Origin: Nostoc sp. CMAA1605
GTDB taxonomy: Bacteria > Cyanobacteriota > Cyanobacteriia > Cyanobacteriales > Nostocaceae
Assembly (NCBI RefSeq): GCF_021596505.1
Contig: NZ_PJIZ01000003.1
Location: forward strand, 62,001-126,000
Direction of reading: 5' to 3'
Length of the DNA: 64,000 bases
Of the stretch, positions 19,263 through 28,436 are shown piece after piece. The position numbers and the translations under genes are program-made. The notes below the pieces were generated by a model, which was given only the letters and a program-made list of their open reading frames with translations, did not search any database and was not told where the DNA came from. Each line of letters starts with the position of its first letter. Position 1 is the stretch's first letter.

Positions 19263-19685
19263 GTGGCGTACTGGGTAAAAGTTTTTTATGAGAGGAAAGA
19301 ATATGTGATTAATTTTGACCGTGTTAATGCTTTTTGTTATGAAAAAAACGGCAGAGTAACCTTTTGGTTGCCTGATAGTGCCATTCCCGTAGTGATTAAC
19401 CCGCAAAGTAATCTAGAAGATTATCAAAAAATTCTAGACTATATAGAGAAAGTTACTGGATTAGAAGTGGAAAATGCCTATTGGGTGAAAATCCTTTATG
19501 AAAGAAATGAATATGTGATTAACCTCAATTGCATTAGTTCTTTTTGTCAAGAACAAAATGGCAGGATAACCTTTTGGCTACCCGATGGCACTATCCCCAT
19601 CGTCATTAACCCTGTAAATAATCCAGAGTCATACAACAAAGTATTACAGTTTGTGCAGAAGACTACGGGGTATTCTTTTTCTTAG
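19263..19685 (+). CDS. Small protein made of two tandem ~70-residue repeats
   Basis: The 140-residue protein of unknown function starts at GTG 19263, eight bases after GAGGAG. Residues 2-68 and 72-138 are the same sequence with changes: AYWVKVFYERKEYVIN / AYWVKILYERNEYVIN, RVTFWLPDSAIPVVINP / RITFWLPDGTIPIVINP. Each unit is predicted to be beta-rich with a C-terminal helix (LDYIEKVTG / LQFVQKTTG). It has no signal peptide or membrane segment. It looks like a recent internal duplication of a small domain. Its stop runs directly into a heptamer repeat array. Confidence 0.75.
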   Translation: MAYWVKVFYERKEYVINFDRVNAFCYEKNGRVTFWLPDSAIPVVINPQSNLEDYQKILDYIEKVTGLEVENAYWVKILYERNEYVINLNCISSFCQEQNGRITFWLPDGTIPIVINPVNNPESYNKVLQFVQKTTGYSFS

Positions 19686-19850
19686 TCAATAGTCAATAGT
19701 CAATAGTCAATAGTCAATAGTCAATAGTCAGCACTCATTACTCATTACTCAGCACTCAGCACTCATTACTCAGCACTCAGCACTCATTACTCAATAGTCA
19801 GCACTCATTACTCAGCACTCAGCACTCATTACTCATTACTCATTCCTTGT
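19686..19850. repeat. Heptamer tandem repeat (STRR) array
   Basis: About six copies of TAGTCAA are followed by alternating CAGCACT, CATTACT heptamers. The array separates two convergent genes and overlaps the 3' end of the ROK gene, whose last codons (TGDWGQGMSNE region) are read from repeat sequence. Confidence 0.85.
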
Positions 19851-20746
19851 CCCCAGTCCCCAGTCCCCCTAACAGCTAACTTGGCTGCACCTACCATTCC
19901 GGCGGAATTACCTAACTGTGCGGGGAGAATTTGTAAGCCTGCGCGGGATGTGGGCATGACTCGCTTTTCAATTTCTGCTTTGACGGCTGGGTAGAAAAAC
20001 TCGAAGCTAGCACTGACACCACCACCAATGACGATCGCTTGTGGTGTTAAAACGTAAATTAAACTAGTTAAACCAATACCTAAGTATCTACCGTATTCTT
20101 GCCAAAATTCTAAAGCTTTGACATCTCCGTTTTGCGCTCGCATTCCTAATTCTATGGGTTCACAGCCAGTCATGCGGCGAATGGCTTGAACCGAAGTATA
20201 TTGCTCTAAAGAACCTGGATTACCACTCTTACACATTGGCCCATCAGGTTGGAGTGTAATTAATCCCAGTTCTCCGCCTGCACCTTGATGTCCTACAAAC
20301 AAATTACCATCGAGGATAATCGCACCGCCAACGCCAGTTCCCAAAGTCAGCATAATAAAATTGCGAAACTGACTACCTGCACCTAACCAAGCCTCGGCGA
20401 CACCTGCACAATTAGCATCATTCTCGATAATAGTCGGTTTGCCTGTTTTGGTTTCTAACCAATCAGCTAACGGGATATTCAACCATCCTGGTAAATTAAT
20501 CGCAATTTGGGCGATGCGTCCTGTCGCATCAGCCGGGCCAGGAGTACCCACACCAATAGCTATAGTTTGATTATCTGGGTCAACTTGCGCGATCGCATCC
20601 ACCATTACCGCCAACACAGCTTCCGGTGTTGCTGGTTGGGGTGTGGCGACAGTCAAAGATTGTAGACAACTACCATCTTGACTAAATCGCCCCAATTTAA
20701 TCGCCGTTCCCCCTAAATCAATCCCAATTACTTGAGAATTTTCCAC
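19829..20746 (-). CDS. ROK family sugar kinase (glucokinase-like)
   Basis: The roughly 305-residue protein has the ROK/hexokinase fold: phosphate-1 motif VIGIDLGGTAIKLG, the IGVGTPGPAD segment, IENDANC with the catalytic Asp, LGTGVGGA, and a GHQGAGGELG motif with the zinc-site His. The usual CxCGxxGC zinc-binding cysteines are mostly missing (MCKSGNPGSLE here). I start it at GTG 20746, nine bases after GAGG; earlier TTG codons are possible. It probably phosphorylates glucose or a related sugar in the cytoplasm. The last dozen residues are coded by invading heptamer repeats, so the C-terminus is likely not native. Confidence 0.85.
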   Translation of the reverse strand: MENSQVIGIDLGGTAIKLGRFSQDGSCLQSLTVATPQPATPEAVLAVMVDAIAQVDPDNQTIAIGVGTPGPADATGRIAQIAINLPGWLNIPLADWLETKTGKPTIIENDANCAGVAEAWLGAGSQFRNFIMLTLGTGVGGAIILDGNLFVGHQGAGGELGLITLQPDGPMCKSGNPGSLEQYTSVQAIRRMTGCEPIELGMRAQNGDVKALEFWQEYGRYLGIGLTSLIYVLTPQAIVIGGGVSASFEFFYPAVKAEIEKRVMPTSRAGLQILPAQLGNSAGMVGAAKLAVRGTGDWGQGMSNE

Positions 20747-20809
20747 TTTCAAAGCCTCACACAACAATCAATCAGCTAGCAGTGACGTAGCTGATTAAAG
20801 TTTCCCCTA

Positions 20810-20926
20810 ATACCAATTCGCAATTCGCAATTCGCAATTCGCAATTCGCAATTCGCAATTAAGAAAGTCAGAGACAATCTTGGTTTCAAGTTTTGCATCT
20901 GTTGCTTAATTTTAGTGAATTGGTAT
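20810..20926. repeat. ATACCAATTC element with internal heptamer array
   Basis: ATACCAATTC at 20810-20819 and GAATTGGTAT at 20917-20926 are perfect 10-bp inverted ends. Inside are six tandem copies of GCAATTC next to the left end. It is the same family of ends as at 4041 and 55085, with a different interior. Confidence 0.65.
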
Positions 20927-20964
20927 AAGTTAGTATTTCCTCTATTCCCTTTTACAAAAGCATA

Positions 20965-21171
20965 CTAGCTTTTTTGAGCCTCTCCACTCACAAATGAGTT
21001 GAAGTCATCAGTCTGTTTTGCAGGGACACTAACATTAGTAGCAATAGTAGGACTCAAATTTGATTGTTCCCGCCAAGCCGTCACAGGCGCACCGTGTAAA
21101 ATCCCCGCTAAAGTCACAGAAAGCATAAACCCACCAGCCGCCGCCGCAATTAAAGAAATGTTATCTTTCAC
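20965..21171 (-). CDS. Small single-span membrane protein
   Basis: The 68-residue frame starts at GTG 21171 with MKDNISLIAAAAGGFMLSVTLAGIL, one hydrophobic segment (residues about 5-26), followed by a polar tail. I do not recognise the family. A purine-rich GAGAG lies just upstream. It has reasonable composition and no repeat content, so it is likely a real small gene, but its function is unknown. Confidence 0.5.
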   Translation of the reverse strand: MKDNISLIAAAAGGFMLSVTLAGILHGAPVTAWREQSNLSPTIATNVSVPAKQTDDFNSFVSGEAQKS

Positions 21172-21293
21172 TCTAATCTCTCATTTACAAATACAAAAAT
21201 ATTGCAAATCAATAGTCCAAAGTCCAAAGCCTATAGTTTCTAGTCTCAATCTAAATAACTAATGACTAATGACTCTTGACTATGGACTATTGA

Positions 21294-22190
21294 CTATTTC
21301 CGGTTTCCATTTTCTCCCCGTAATTTAGGATTGACAAATTCATTTAACCCCTCACCGAGTAGTGATAACCCTACCACCATCAAAGTCATCGCCAAACCAG
21401 GAAACAGAGTAGTCCACCAAACACCGGTAGGTAAAGCTTCTAGTGCTTGTTTTAAATCATGTCCCCATTCGGGTACTTCTTCCGGTAAGCCTAACCCTAA
21501 AAAGCCTAAACCACCAAGTACCAAAATTGCGTCGGCAGCGTTGAGAGTGAAAAGTACGGGTACACTTTGAATGACATTCAAAAACAGATAGCGAGACAAC
21601 ACAACCCAAGTAGAAGCACCCATTGCTTGAGCCGCTTCAATAAACACTTCCGTCTTGACGCTCACAGTATGATTACGGACGACTCGGTAATATTGAGGGA
21701 TGTATGCAATACTAATAGCGATCGCAGCGTTGAATATTCCTCGCCCCACAACAAACGCCAGTGTCACCGAAAGCAGCAGTCCTGGTAAGGTGTAGATGCT
21801 ATCCATGAGAAACAGCAGCATCTTATCTAACCTACCACCGAGGTAGCCACTTAACATTCCCAGAGGTACACCAACCACCATACTGAGTGCAGTAGCCAAA
21901 ATCACCACTTGCAAAGCCGCTTGTGCGCCAAATATCGTGCGGGAGAACACATCATGTCCTAAGCGACTAGTACCAAACCAGTATTTAGCAGAAGGGGCTG
22001 CTTGTATTGGGTTAGAGAGGAATTCTTTGGGATTTTGTAGCCATCCCCAAGATTGCAATACAGGTGCAAAGAAAGCCAGAAAAATGAAGAATAAAGTAAT
22101 AGCTAACCCAATCAACATTAATTTTTGCGAAAGACTGGGATTTTTAGCAAAACTCACCAACTTTGGCAGACGACGTTTAGTGACGGTCAT
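21294..22190 (-). CDS. ABC transporter permease, DppC/OppC type
   Basis: The 298-residue inner-membrane protein starts at ATG 22190 (MTVTKRRLPK). It has a single N-terminal span, a periplasmic segment containing YWFGTSRLGHDVFSRTIFGA (a typical OppC/DppC signature), and about five C-terminal spans. The EAA loop that contacts the ATPase is visible as EAAQAMGASTWVVLSRYLF. It should import peptides or similar solutes with a partner permease, ATPase and binding protein, none of which are adjacent; cyanobacterial ABC genes are often scattered. Repeats flank both sides of the gene. Confidence 0.9.
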   Translation of the reverse strand: MTVTKRRLPKLVSFAKNPSLSQKLMLIGLAITLFFIFLAFFAPVLQSWGWLQNPKEFLSNPIQAAPSAKYWFGTSRLGHDVFSRTIFGAQAALQVVILATALSMVVGVPLGMLSGYLGGRLDKMLLFLMDSIYTLPGLLLSVTLAFVVGRGIFNAAIAISIAYIPQYYRVVRNHTVSVKTEVFIEAAQAMGASTWVVLSRYLFLNVIQSVPVLFTLNAADAILVLGGLGFLGLGLPEEVPEWGHDLKQALEALPTGVWWTTLFPGLAMTLMVVGLSLLGEGLNEFVNPKLRGENGNRK

Positions 22191-22224
22191 GGGCAATATG
22201 AGAAGCAAAATACGCTGACCATTG

Positions 22225-22300
22225 TAATGATTCGTTAGTCAATAGTCATTAGTCAATGGTCAATAGTCATTAGTCATTAGTCATTAAGTAAGTCGGTGCA
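22225..22300. repeat. Heptamer repeat array (TTAGTCA/ATAGTCA)
   Basis: Tandem TAGTCAW/TAGTCAT heptamers run from about 22225 to 22290, followed by CCCTGCCCC repeats at 22348-22378. The 286-bp gap holds no gene. Confidence 0.75.
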
Positions 22301-22476
22301 ATAAAACCAAACTATGTGAAGAAAAGTCAATAAGGCTCAAACTCTTTCTCCCCCTGCTCCCTGCCCCCTGCCCCCTGCCTTATTCCAACAATAATTATTT
22401 ACACCGACCTACTTAGTCAGTGGGTTTGAAGCAAGAATCTCCCGCTAACCGCTTGCGCGGTGTAGCGGCGAGAGTG

Positions 22477-22932
22477 TCAAAAATACTTGAGTTGAATCTG
22501 AATATTGGTGTTGGGGCCAGCTAATATGAAAGCCGCTTCGCTGAATTCGGGTGCTTTGGTGCGAACTTCGGGGTTTCTGGAAAAGCCAAAGCCTTCTAAG
22601 GGTATACCTAGATTATTTCTGTTTAAGGTGCGATCGCTATTTTGATCATGAATCACAGCCACAGCATAACTACCAGCTTGTAAGTTATCAAAGCTCACTT
22701 TTACCGGAGTTTCACCAATTGTAGTACACTGGCTCTGGACAACACGCTTGGGATCGCTGGGAAATCCTTTACTGGCAGTAAAGACGCTAGCGCAAATTTG
22801 ACCTTTTTGATTTTTCAAGCCATCAATTTCTACAGTCAGCGTGCCATTGAAGTTTGCTTTTACACTTGATGACCACGTTAAACCTCCAAACGCTGCAAGC
22901 AGCATTACGCTAACTGTCATTTTTTTCAGCAT
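22477..22932 (-). CDS. DUF2141 family secreted protein
   Basis: The 151-residue protein starts at ATG 22932 (MLKKMTVSVMLLAAFGGL), giving a signal peptide that ends near SSVKA. The mature part shows the DUF2141 pattern: GTLTVEIDGLKNQKGQICASVF, GFPSDP, QAGSYAVAVIHDQNSD and an ending GIPLEGFGFSRNP. The family is exported, beta-rich and of unknown role. A longer start 45 bases upstream is possible but spoils the signal peptide. Heptamer repeats lie close by on the 5' side. Confidence 0.88.
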   Translation of the reverse strand: MLKKMTVSVMLLAAFGGLTWSSSVKANFNGTLTVEIDGLKNQKGQICASVFTASKGFPSDPKRVVQSQCTTIGETPVKVSFDNLQAGSYAVAVIHDQNSDRTLNRNNLGIPLEGFGFSRNPEVRTKAPEFSEAAFILAGPNTNIQIQLKYF

Positions 22933-23019
22933 AAGATTTTTAGTTAAAACAAATACCAACAGTGAGTGCAGATTCATACTGACACGGAACTGTCAATCTA
23001 GGCAAGGGAGTGGAAGCGA

Positions 23020-23128
23020 TGAGTGTTGAGTGCTGAGTGATGAGTGTTGAGTAATGAGTAATGAGTGCTGAGTATTGAGTGCTGAGTGCTGAGTGCTGAG
23101 TGCTGACTAATGACTATTGACTATTGAC
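23020..23128. repeat. Heptamer repeat array (GAGTGCTGAGTAATG type)
   Basis: Tandem TGAGTGY/TGAGTAA heptamers run from 23020 to 23110, then TGACTATTGACTATTGACC into the 3' end of the kinase gene. The last codons of the kinase are therefore next to, or in, the repeat. Confidence 0.85.
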
Positions 23129-24542
23129 CATTCGGAATATGAATAATGAACTCAGCACCTCTACCTACTGTTGATACACAGTAAATTTGTCCCTGATGTT
23201 TCTCTACAATAATTTGATGACATATTGATAAACCTAATCCTGTGCCTTTACCTACTGGTTTGGTGGTAAAAAAGGGGTCAAATAATCTTGTTTTCACATC
23301 TTCGGGAATTCCTGGGCCATTATCAGCTATGCGAATCATGATTTGCTGATTATTCATGCTTTCAGTCCGAATCTGAATTTGTGGTTGAGTCAATGATTCT
23401 GGACTGTTACTCATAGATTCTTCCAACGCATCAATTGCATTGGCGATGAGGTTCATAAAAACTTGATTGAGTAAGCCAGGATAACAATCTACTGGGGGGA
23501 GATTACCATATTCTTTAATAATTCTGATACCAGGATGGTGGTGATGAGGTTTGAGGCGACTTTGTAAGATTAACAGTACACTATCAATACCTTCATGAAG
23601 GTCTACTGTTTTTTTGTCAGATTCGTCTAAACGGGAGAAATTACGCAAAGAACGCACAATTTGATCAATGCGTCCACAACCTGTTTTCATGGAAGTTAAA
23701 AGCTGGGGCAAATCATTCATCATAAACTCAAATTCATTTTGAGCGATCGCGTTAGCAATTTCTTCTACTGGTTGGGGATAATACTGACGATATAGGTTAA
23801 TCAAGTCACGTAAATCATCAATATATTCCAAGGCATGAACCAGATTACCAGCAATAAAATTGACGGGATTATTGATTTCGTGAGCAATACCCGCTACTAA
23901 TTGACCTAAAGAGGCCATTTTCTCATTTTGTAATAATCTGCTATAGTTTTTCTTTAAATCCCGAAACCCGGCTTTGGCTAATTCTGATTGTTCTTCTACA
24001 CGCTGTAACTGAGTCAGGGTCAGAGTATGAATTTGGGAGTTAGCTAATAGTAGTTGATGAAAATCGATGATCCCGTATTTACCGGATTGAGTTCTAATGA
24101 TAATTGGTTCGTAAACAAGTGCAGGCGATCGCTGCAATGCTGCCTGAGTTGCTTCTACAATTGTCATATCTTGGTCAAAGATGCACACTTCAGGCTGAAG
24201 AAAATTATACAAAGTTTCAATGGGACGCATGGAGAACAACCCGAAGCTATAAGGGCGACTCATATGCTCAAAAAATCTCTGTCGTGAAATCATCCCGACA
24301 AAATATTGATTTTTAGTCAAAATAATTCCTGGTAATAATGTTTCGGCTTCAAATGCTTTAATTAATGTATTTCCTGGGAGATTTAGCTCAATTTGGATTT
24401 CCCAAATGGGTAGTTCTTGTAAAGTCGAATCCAATTGCAAGCTCGTTTTACTAGCATCGTTCATGCTATGGATAGCAAGCATAATCTCCATCCTTTTCGC
24501 TTGGTGCTGTATCGCTTTTAGTTGCGTCATAGGGCATTGCAT
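23121..24542 (-). CDS. Sensor histidine kinase, soluble
   Basis: The 473-residue kinase has no membrane segment. Residues about 45-165 are a two-part sensor resembling a CBS pair (LPGIILTKNQYFVGMISRQRFFEHM; LVYEPIIIRTQSGKYGIIDFHQLL), then a short coiled coil and the dimerisation domain with H221 in GIAHEINNPVNFI. The ATPase domain shows the N box (NLIANAIDALEE), DNGPGIPE, and GKGTGLGLSI. No receiver or response regulator is adjacent, so its partner is unknown. The start at ATG 24542 is followed by another in-frame ATG, and either is possible. Confidence 0.9.
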   Translation of the reverse strand: MQCPMTQLKAIQHQAKRMEIMLAIHSMNDASKTSLQLDSTLQELPIWEIQIELNLPGNTLIKAFEAETLLPGIILTKNQYFVGMISRQRFFEHMSRPYSFGLFSMRPIETLYNFLQPEVCIFDQDMTIVEATQAALQRSPALVYEPIIIRTQSGKYGIIDFHQLLLANSQIHTLTLTQLQRVEEQSELAKAGFRDLKKNYSRLLQNEKMASLGQLVAGIAHEINNPVNFIAGNLVHALEYIDDLRDLINLYRQYYPQPVEEIANAIAQNEFEFMMNDLPQLLTSMKTGCGRIDQIVRSLRNFSRLDESDKKTVDLHEGIDSVLLILQSRLKPHHHHPGIRIIKEYGNLPPVDCYPGLLNQVFMNLIANAIDALEESMSNSPESLTQPQIQIRTESMNNQQIMIRIADNGPGIPEDVKTRLFDPFFTTKPVGKGTGLGLSICHQIIVEKHQGQIYCVSTVGRGAEFIIHIPNGQ

Positions 24543-24789
24543 ATTTGCAGAATGACTTGATTGGTTTTGTTAGGATGGGCATCTTGCCATTCCCTAATAT
24601 TTTGGGGTGGGTAAGATGTCTACCCTGCAAGATTCATTCCTGAATTCAGCAACACCCTTGGAAGAAATTTTTCTCTTGTTCCAGTACAAATTACTAGAAC
24701 CAACATGATTACTAAATTCAGTCTTCCCAAAATTGCTTTACAAATTTTAATCACAGCTAGAATTTGGCTCAACTTTACTCAATCTTTAC

Positions 24790-26206
24790 GAGCCGTGATG
24801 CGTAAAGCCCCCAAGTATGAAGCACAAAACCAATAAGTTTTGTGCTTCATACGTCTTTTAAGTGGGAGATATAAGTTTCGACTACGCTCAACTGTCGCCA
24901 ATAGGACAAATAAATTTGTCCATGGTGCTTATAAAGCGTAAAGACGATTTATAATATTATCGGAGGTGATAAACAAGTGTTTAATCTGACATACGAATTT
25001 AAGCTAAAACCAACTCATGCACAGACTCAGATGTTTGAAGACTGGCTAGAAATCAATCGCCGCGTCTACAACTATGCTTTGGCTGAACGCAAGGATTGGT
25101 ATTTATCACGTAGTTGCCAGGTTAATGCTTGTTCACTTAAGCACGGATACATCATTCCTGTTGACACACCTCGTCCAACCTACGCCAGTCAGTGTAAAGC
25201 GTTAACTGCTGCAAAGAAGGAGTTTTCAGAACTCAAGCAAGTACAGTCTCAAGTTTTACAGCAAACTCTCAAACGCCTAGAAGTGGCATTTGTAGCAATG
25301 TGGGAACGTAATCATGGGTTTCCACGTTTTAAAAAGGCTGGAAAAATGCGGTCTTTTGTCTTCCCACAAATGCAAGGTGAAAGGCTCAAGCCAGGGATGG
25401 TTAACTTTCCAGTGATTGGATGGGTTAAACTCCGGCAGTCAAGGGGAATACCTGACGGTGGGCTAGTCAAGCAAGCCCGTGTAGTTAAACGTGTCTCTGG
25501 GTGGTATGTGATGCTAACCATTCAATGGGATGTGTCTATACCTCAGCCAATGCCTCACTCTGAAGGAGTAGGAATTGATGTAGGACTAACAAGTTTTATT
25601 GCAACTTCTAATGGTCTTTTAGTCAAACGTCCGAGGTTTTTTGTAGATGCCGAACGCAAGCTGAAATTGCTGCAACAGTGTGTTTCCAGAAAACGATTAG
25701 GCTCAAACAATTGGCGCAAAGCCCAAGCGAGAGTGCAAAAACTGTATGAGTACGTTGCTAACTGCCGTAAAGACTGGCACAGAAAACTGTCTCACCAAAT
25801 CTGCAAAGATGCCGGAATGGTATTTGTTGAAGACTTGAATCTAGTAGGGTTATCTCGCGGAATCTTGGGTAAACATTTCCTAGATGCTGGATTTGGTCAA
25901 TTCTTCAGCATACTTGAACAAACCTGTTTTAAGCGTGGTGTTTATTTCCAGAAAGTAGACAGTCGCAAAACAAGCCAGATTTGTCCTAGTTGTGGTGTTG
26001 AGACAGGTAAAAAAGAACTCTCGCAACGTACTCATGTTTGTTCAAATTGCGGCTATACCACTGATAGAGATGTGGCCGCCGCACAGGTAGTTCTAGTTAG
26101 AGGACTTGCAGCCGTAGGGCATACGGTCAAGATGCTTGCTGAGGGTAAATTCATTGGAATCCCCGCGAAGCAAGAATCCCCCGTTTTATAAACGGGGGAG
26201 TGTCAA
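24790..26206 (+). mobile_element. IS605-family element C (tnpB only)
   Basis: The 1417-bp element starts right after TTAC (24786-24789) and ends with TCAA (26203-26206), with no target duplication. The left block (GTGATGCGTAAAGCCCCC, then a 16-bp inverted repeat around CAATAA at about 24815-24852) and the right hairpin CCCCCGTTTTATAAACGGGGG match element A. It carries tnpB only and would need TnpA from elsewhere. Confidence 0.9.
24977..26191 (+). CDS. tnpB: TnpB, RNA-guided nuclease of IS605-type element C
   Basis: The 404-residue TnpB starts at GTG 24977 behind a strong GGAGGTGAT site (24962-24970). RuvC residues are present as Asp in GIDVGLTSF, Glu in FVEDLNL and Asp in TTDRDVAAA, with zinc ribbon CPSC...CSNC. 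Length and sequence track element A's TnpB along the whole chain (for example ALAERKDWY, PRPTYASQCKALT), so the two are recent relatives. The C-terminal codons (AKQESPVL) overlap the right-end hairpin, where the omega RNA scaffold is expected. It looks intact. Confidence 0.94.
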   Translation: MFNLTYEFKLKPTHAQTQMFEDWLEINRRVYNYALAERKDWYLSRSCQVNACSLKHGYIIPVDTPRPTYASQCKALTAAKKEFSELKQVQSQVLQQTLKRLEVAFVAMWERNHGFPRFKKAGKMRSFVFPQMQGERLKPGMVNFPVIGWVKLRQSRGIPDGGLVKQARVVKRVSGWYVMLTIQWDVSIPQPMPHSEGVGIDVGLTSFIATSNGLLVKRPRFFVDAERKLKLLQQCVSRKRLGSNNWRKAQARVQKLYEYVANCRKDWHRKLSHQICKDAGMVFVEDLNLVGLSRGILGKHFLDAGFGQFFSILEQTCFKRGVYFQKVDSRKTSQICPSCGVETGKKELSQRTHVCSNCGYTTDRDVAAAQVVLVRGLAAVGHTVKMLAEGKFIGIPAKQESPVL

Positions 26207-26438
26207 AGGCCGACTTTTCTGAAAAAAGGAAAAGTTGATAACTAATACCCAGTCCCCAATCCTTCCCATGCGTGAGACAATCAGGTAACACAATCGCAAT
26301 ACAAGCGGTTATACCAATTTGGGACTTGGGATTTGGGATTTGGGATTTTGGATTAAAAGCCTAGATTCTTAGACTATTCCAGAATCTCGAAACAATACCA
26401 CCTATGCCAATTCGGTATTAAAGTACGGAAGGAACAAG

Positions 26439-28127
26439 ATGTCAGAGAATTTTAGAAGTAAAGTTGTCACACAAGGAGTGCAGCGATCGCCCAATCGCGC
26501 TATGCTGCGTGCAGTAGGTTTTCAAGATGAAGACTTCAATAAGGCAATTGTCGGTATTTCTAATGCCTACAGTACGATCACTCCCTGTAATATGGGTATC
26601 AATCAATTAGCCCAAAGAGCCGAAGCGGGGATTAAAAAAGCCGGAGCTATGCCCCAAATGTTCGGTACAATCACCATTAGTGATGGTATTTCAATGGGAA
26701 CAGAAGGGATGAAATATTCCCTCGTCTCACGAGAAGTTATTGCTGACTCCATTGAAACCGCCTGCAACGGTCAAAGTATGGATGGCGTGATTGCTATCGG
26801 TGGCTGTGATAAGAATATGCCAGGGGCAATGATTGCTATGGCCAGGATGAATATTCCAGCAATCTTTGTGTATGGTGGCACAATTAAACCAGGACACTAC
26901 AACGGACGCGACTTAACTGTTGTCAGTTCCTTTGAGGCTGTGGGTCAATACAGTGCAGGTAAAATTGACGACACCGAACTCATCGCAGTGGAACGAAACG
27001 CTTGTCCTGGTGCTGGTTCTTGCGGTGGGATGTACACAGCTAACACCATGTCTTCAGCTTTTGAAGCGATGGGGATGAGTTTACCCTATTCTTCCACCAT
27101 GTCGGCGGAAGATGACGAAAAAGCCGATAGTACCGAAGAATCAGCCAAAGTATTAGTAGAAGCGATTCGCAATCAATTATTACCCCGGCAAATTATTACG
27201 CGCAAATCTATAGAAAATGCTATTTCCGTAATTATGGCTGTGGGTGGTTCAACAAATGCTGTATTACATTTTCTCGCGATCGCGCGTGCGGCTGGTGTAG
27301 AACTAAATATAGATGATTTTGAAACTATCCGTGGTCGTGTCCCCGTTTTATGTGACTTAAAACCCAGTGGCCGCTATGTCGCCACAGATTTACATAAAGC
27401 TGGTGGTATTCCCCAAGTGATGAAAATGCTACTTGTGCATGGGTTACTTCACGGAGATTGCATTACTATTACTGGCAAAACTATTGCCGAAGTTTTAGCA
27501 GATATCCCCGACGAACCACCCGCCGGACAAGACGTGATTCGTCCTTGGAATAAACCTATGTACGCGCAAGGTCACTTAGCCATCCTCAAAGGGAACTTAG
27601 CGACAGAGGGCGCGGTAGCTAAAATTACTGGGGTAAAAAATCCCAACATTACAGGCCCTGCAAGGGTATTTGATTCCGAAGAAGAATGTTTAGACGCTAT
27701 CCTGGCAGGTAAGATTAAAGCCGGAGATGTGATTATTATTCGCTACGAAGGCCCCAAAGGCGGCCCCGGTATGCGGGAAATGTTAGCACCCACCTCTGCA
27801 ATTATCGGTGCAGGTTTGGGTGATAGCGTAGGGTTAATTACCGACGGACGTTTCTCTGGTGGTACTTACGGCATGGTAGTGGGACACGTTGCACCAGAAG
27901 CTGCCGTTGGTGGTGCGATCGCTCTAGTGGAAGAAGGTGATAGCATCACGATTGATGCTCATTCTCGCCTATTACAAATCAACATCTCTGACGAAGAATT
28001 AGCCAGCCGTCGTGCCAAATGGCAACCCCGTCCACCTCGTTACACAAAAGGTATCTTAGCGAAATACGCTAAGTTAGTATCTTCTAGCAGTGTCGGTGCT
28101 GTCACAGATTTGGATTTGTTTAATTAA
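26439..28127 (+). CDS. ilvD: Dihydroxy-acid dehydratase
   Basis: The 562-residue enzyme makes 2-keto acids from dihydroxy acids in valine, leucine and isoleucine synthesis. The iron-sulphur cysteines are visible: Cys50 in TITPCNMG, Cys123 in GGCDKNMPG and Cys195 in [15 protein letters not shown]-terminal motifs [12 protein letters not shown] and [13 protein letters not shown] are intact. The start ATG 26439 follows GGAAGGAAC. It is a single gene; a hairpin at 28144-28187 follows. The upstream 230 bp hold GGGATTT repeats and ACCAATT fragments only. Confidence 0.97.
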   Translation: MSENFRSKVVTQGVQRSPNRAMLRAVGFQDEDFNKAIVGISNAYSTITPCNMGINQLAQRAEAGIKKAGAMPQMFGTITISDGISMGTEGMKYSLVSREVIADSIETACNGQSMDGVIAIGGCDKNMPGAMIAMARMNIPAIFVYGGTIKPGHYNGRDLTVVSSFEAVGQYSAGKIDDTELIAVERNACPGAGSCGGMYTANTMSSAFEAMGMSLPYSSTMSAEDDEKADSTEESAKVLVEAIRNQLLPRQIITRKSIENAISVIMAVGGSTNAVLHFLAIARAAGVELNIDDFETIRGRVPVLCDLKPSGRYVATDLHKAGGIPQVMKMLLVHGLLHGDCITITGKTIAEVLADIPDEPPAGQDVIRPWNKPMYAQGHLAILKGNLATEGAVAKITGVKNPNITGPARVFDSEEECLDAILAGKIKAGDVIIIRYEGPKGGPGMREMLAPTSAIIGAGLGDSVGLITDGRFSGGTYGMVVGHVAPEAAVGGAIALVEEGDSITIDAHSRLLQINISDEELASRRAKWQPRPPRYTKGILAKYAKLVSSSSVGAVTDLDLFN

Positions 28128-28143
28128 CGTCAGTTTGAGTTAA

Positions 28144-28187
28144 GGCTATTTTCTGATTCTTTCCACGAAAGAATAGCTGTTATAGCC
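28144..28187 (+). terminator. Hairpin after ilvD, possible terminator
   Basis: GGCTAT (28144-28149) pairs with ATAGCC (28182-28187), and ATTCTTTC (28156-28163) pairs with GAAAGAAT (28167-28174). It lies 16 bases after the ilvD stop. There is no T-run, so its terminator role is uncertain. The rest of the gap to 28436 shows no gene. Confidence 0.45.
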
Positions 28188-28436
28188 AAATTGAGAATCC
28201 GTTTTTTAGCTTATCCTGTAGGAGATAGGAGGAGAGATCCAGAACATCGCTTGTATCTCTCCTCCCGTTTTGATTATCCACATTTTTCTAGGGGACTTCC
28301 AGAAAATAAACTATCCAAATTTATCTTATTTAAAACAGCTGTTTTTCCCCCTGCTCCCTTCGACTGCGCTCAGGGCAAGCCTGCTCCCTGCCCCCTTGCC
28401 ATCAACGTGATAGTATATTTTTTAAATTGGAAGTCC

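Larger units (their letters stand above)
24705..26238 (+). pseudogene. Possible small ORF split by IS605 element C
   Basis: ATG 24705 opens a frame (MITKFSLPKIALQI...) that runs to the TTAC at 24789. After removal of 24790-26206 it continues in frame (QADFSEKRKS) to TGA 26236-26238, giving 38 residues. There is no ribosome binding site and no known relative, so this may be chance. Confidence 0.25.

Noticed and set aside
19686-19850. Regularly repeated short units that could suggest a CRISPR array
   Set aside because: Units are contiguous 7-mers without unique spacers, and no cas genes are present; they are STRR-type tandem repeats.
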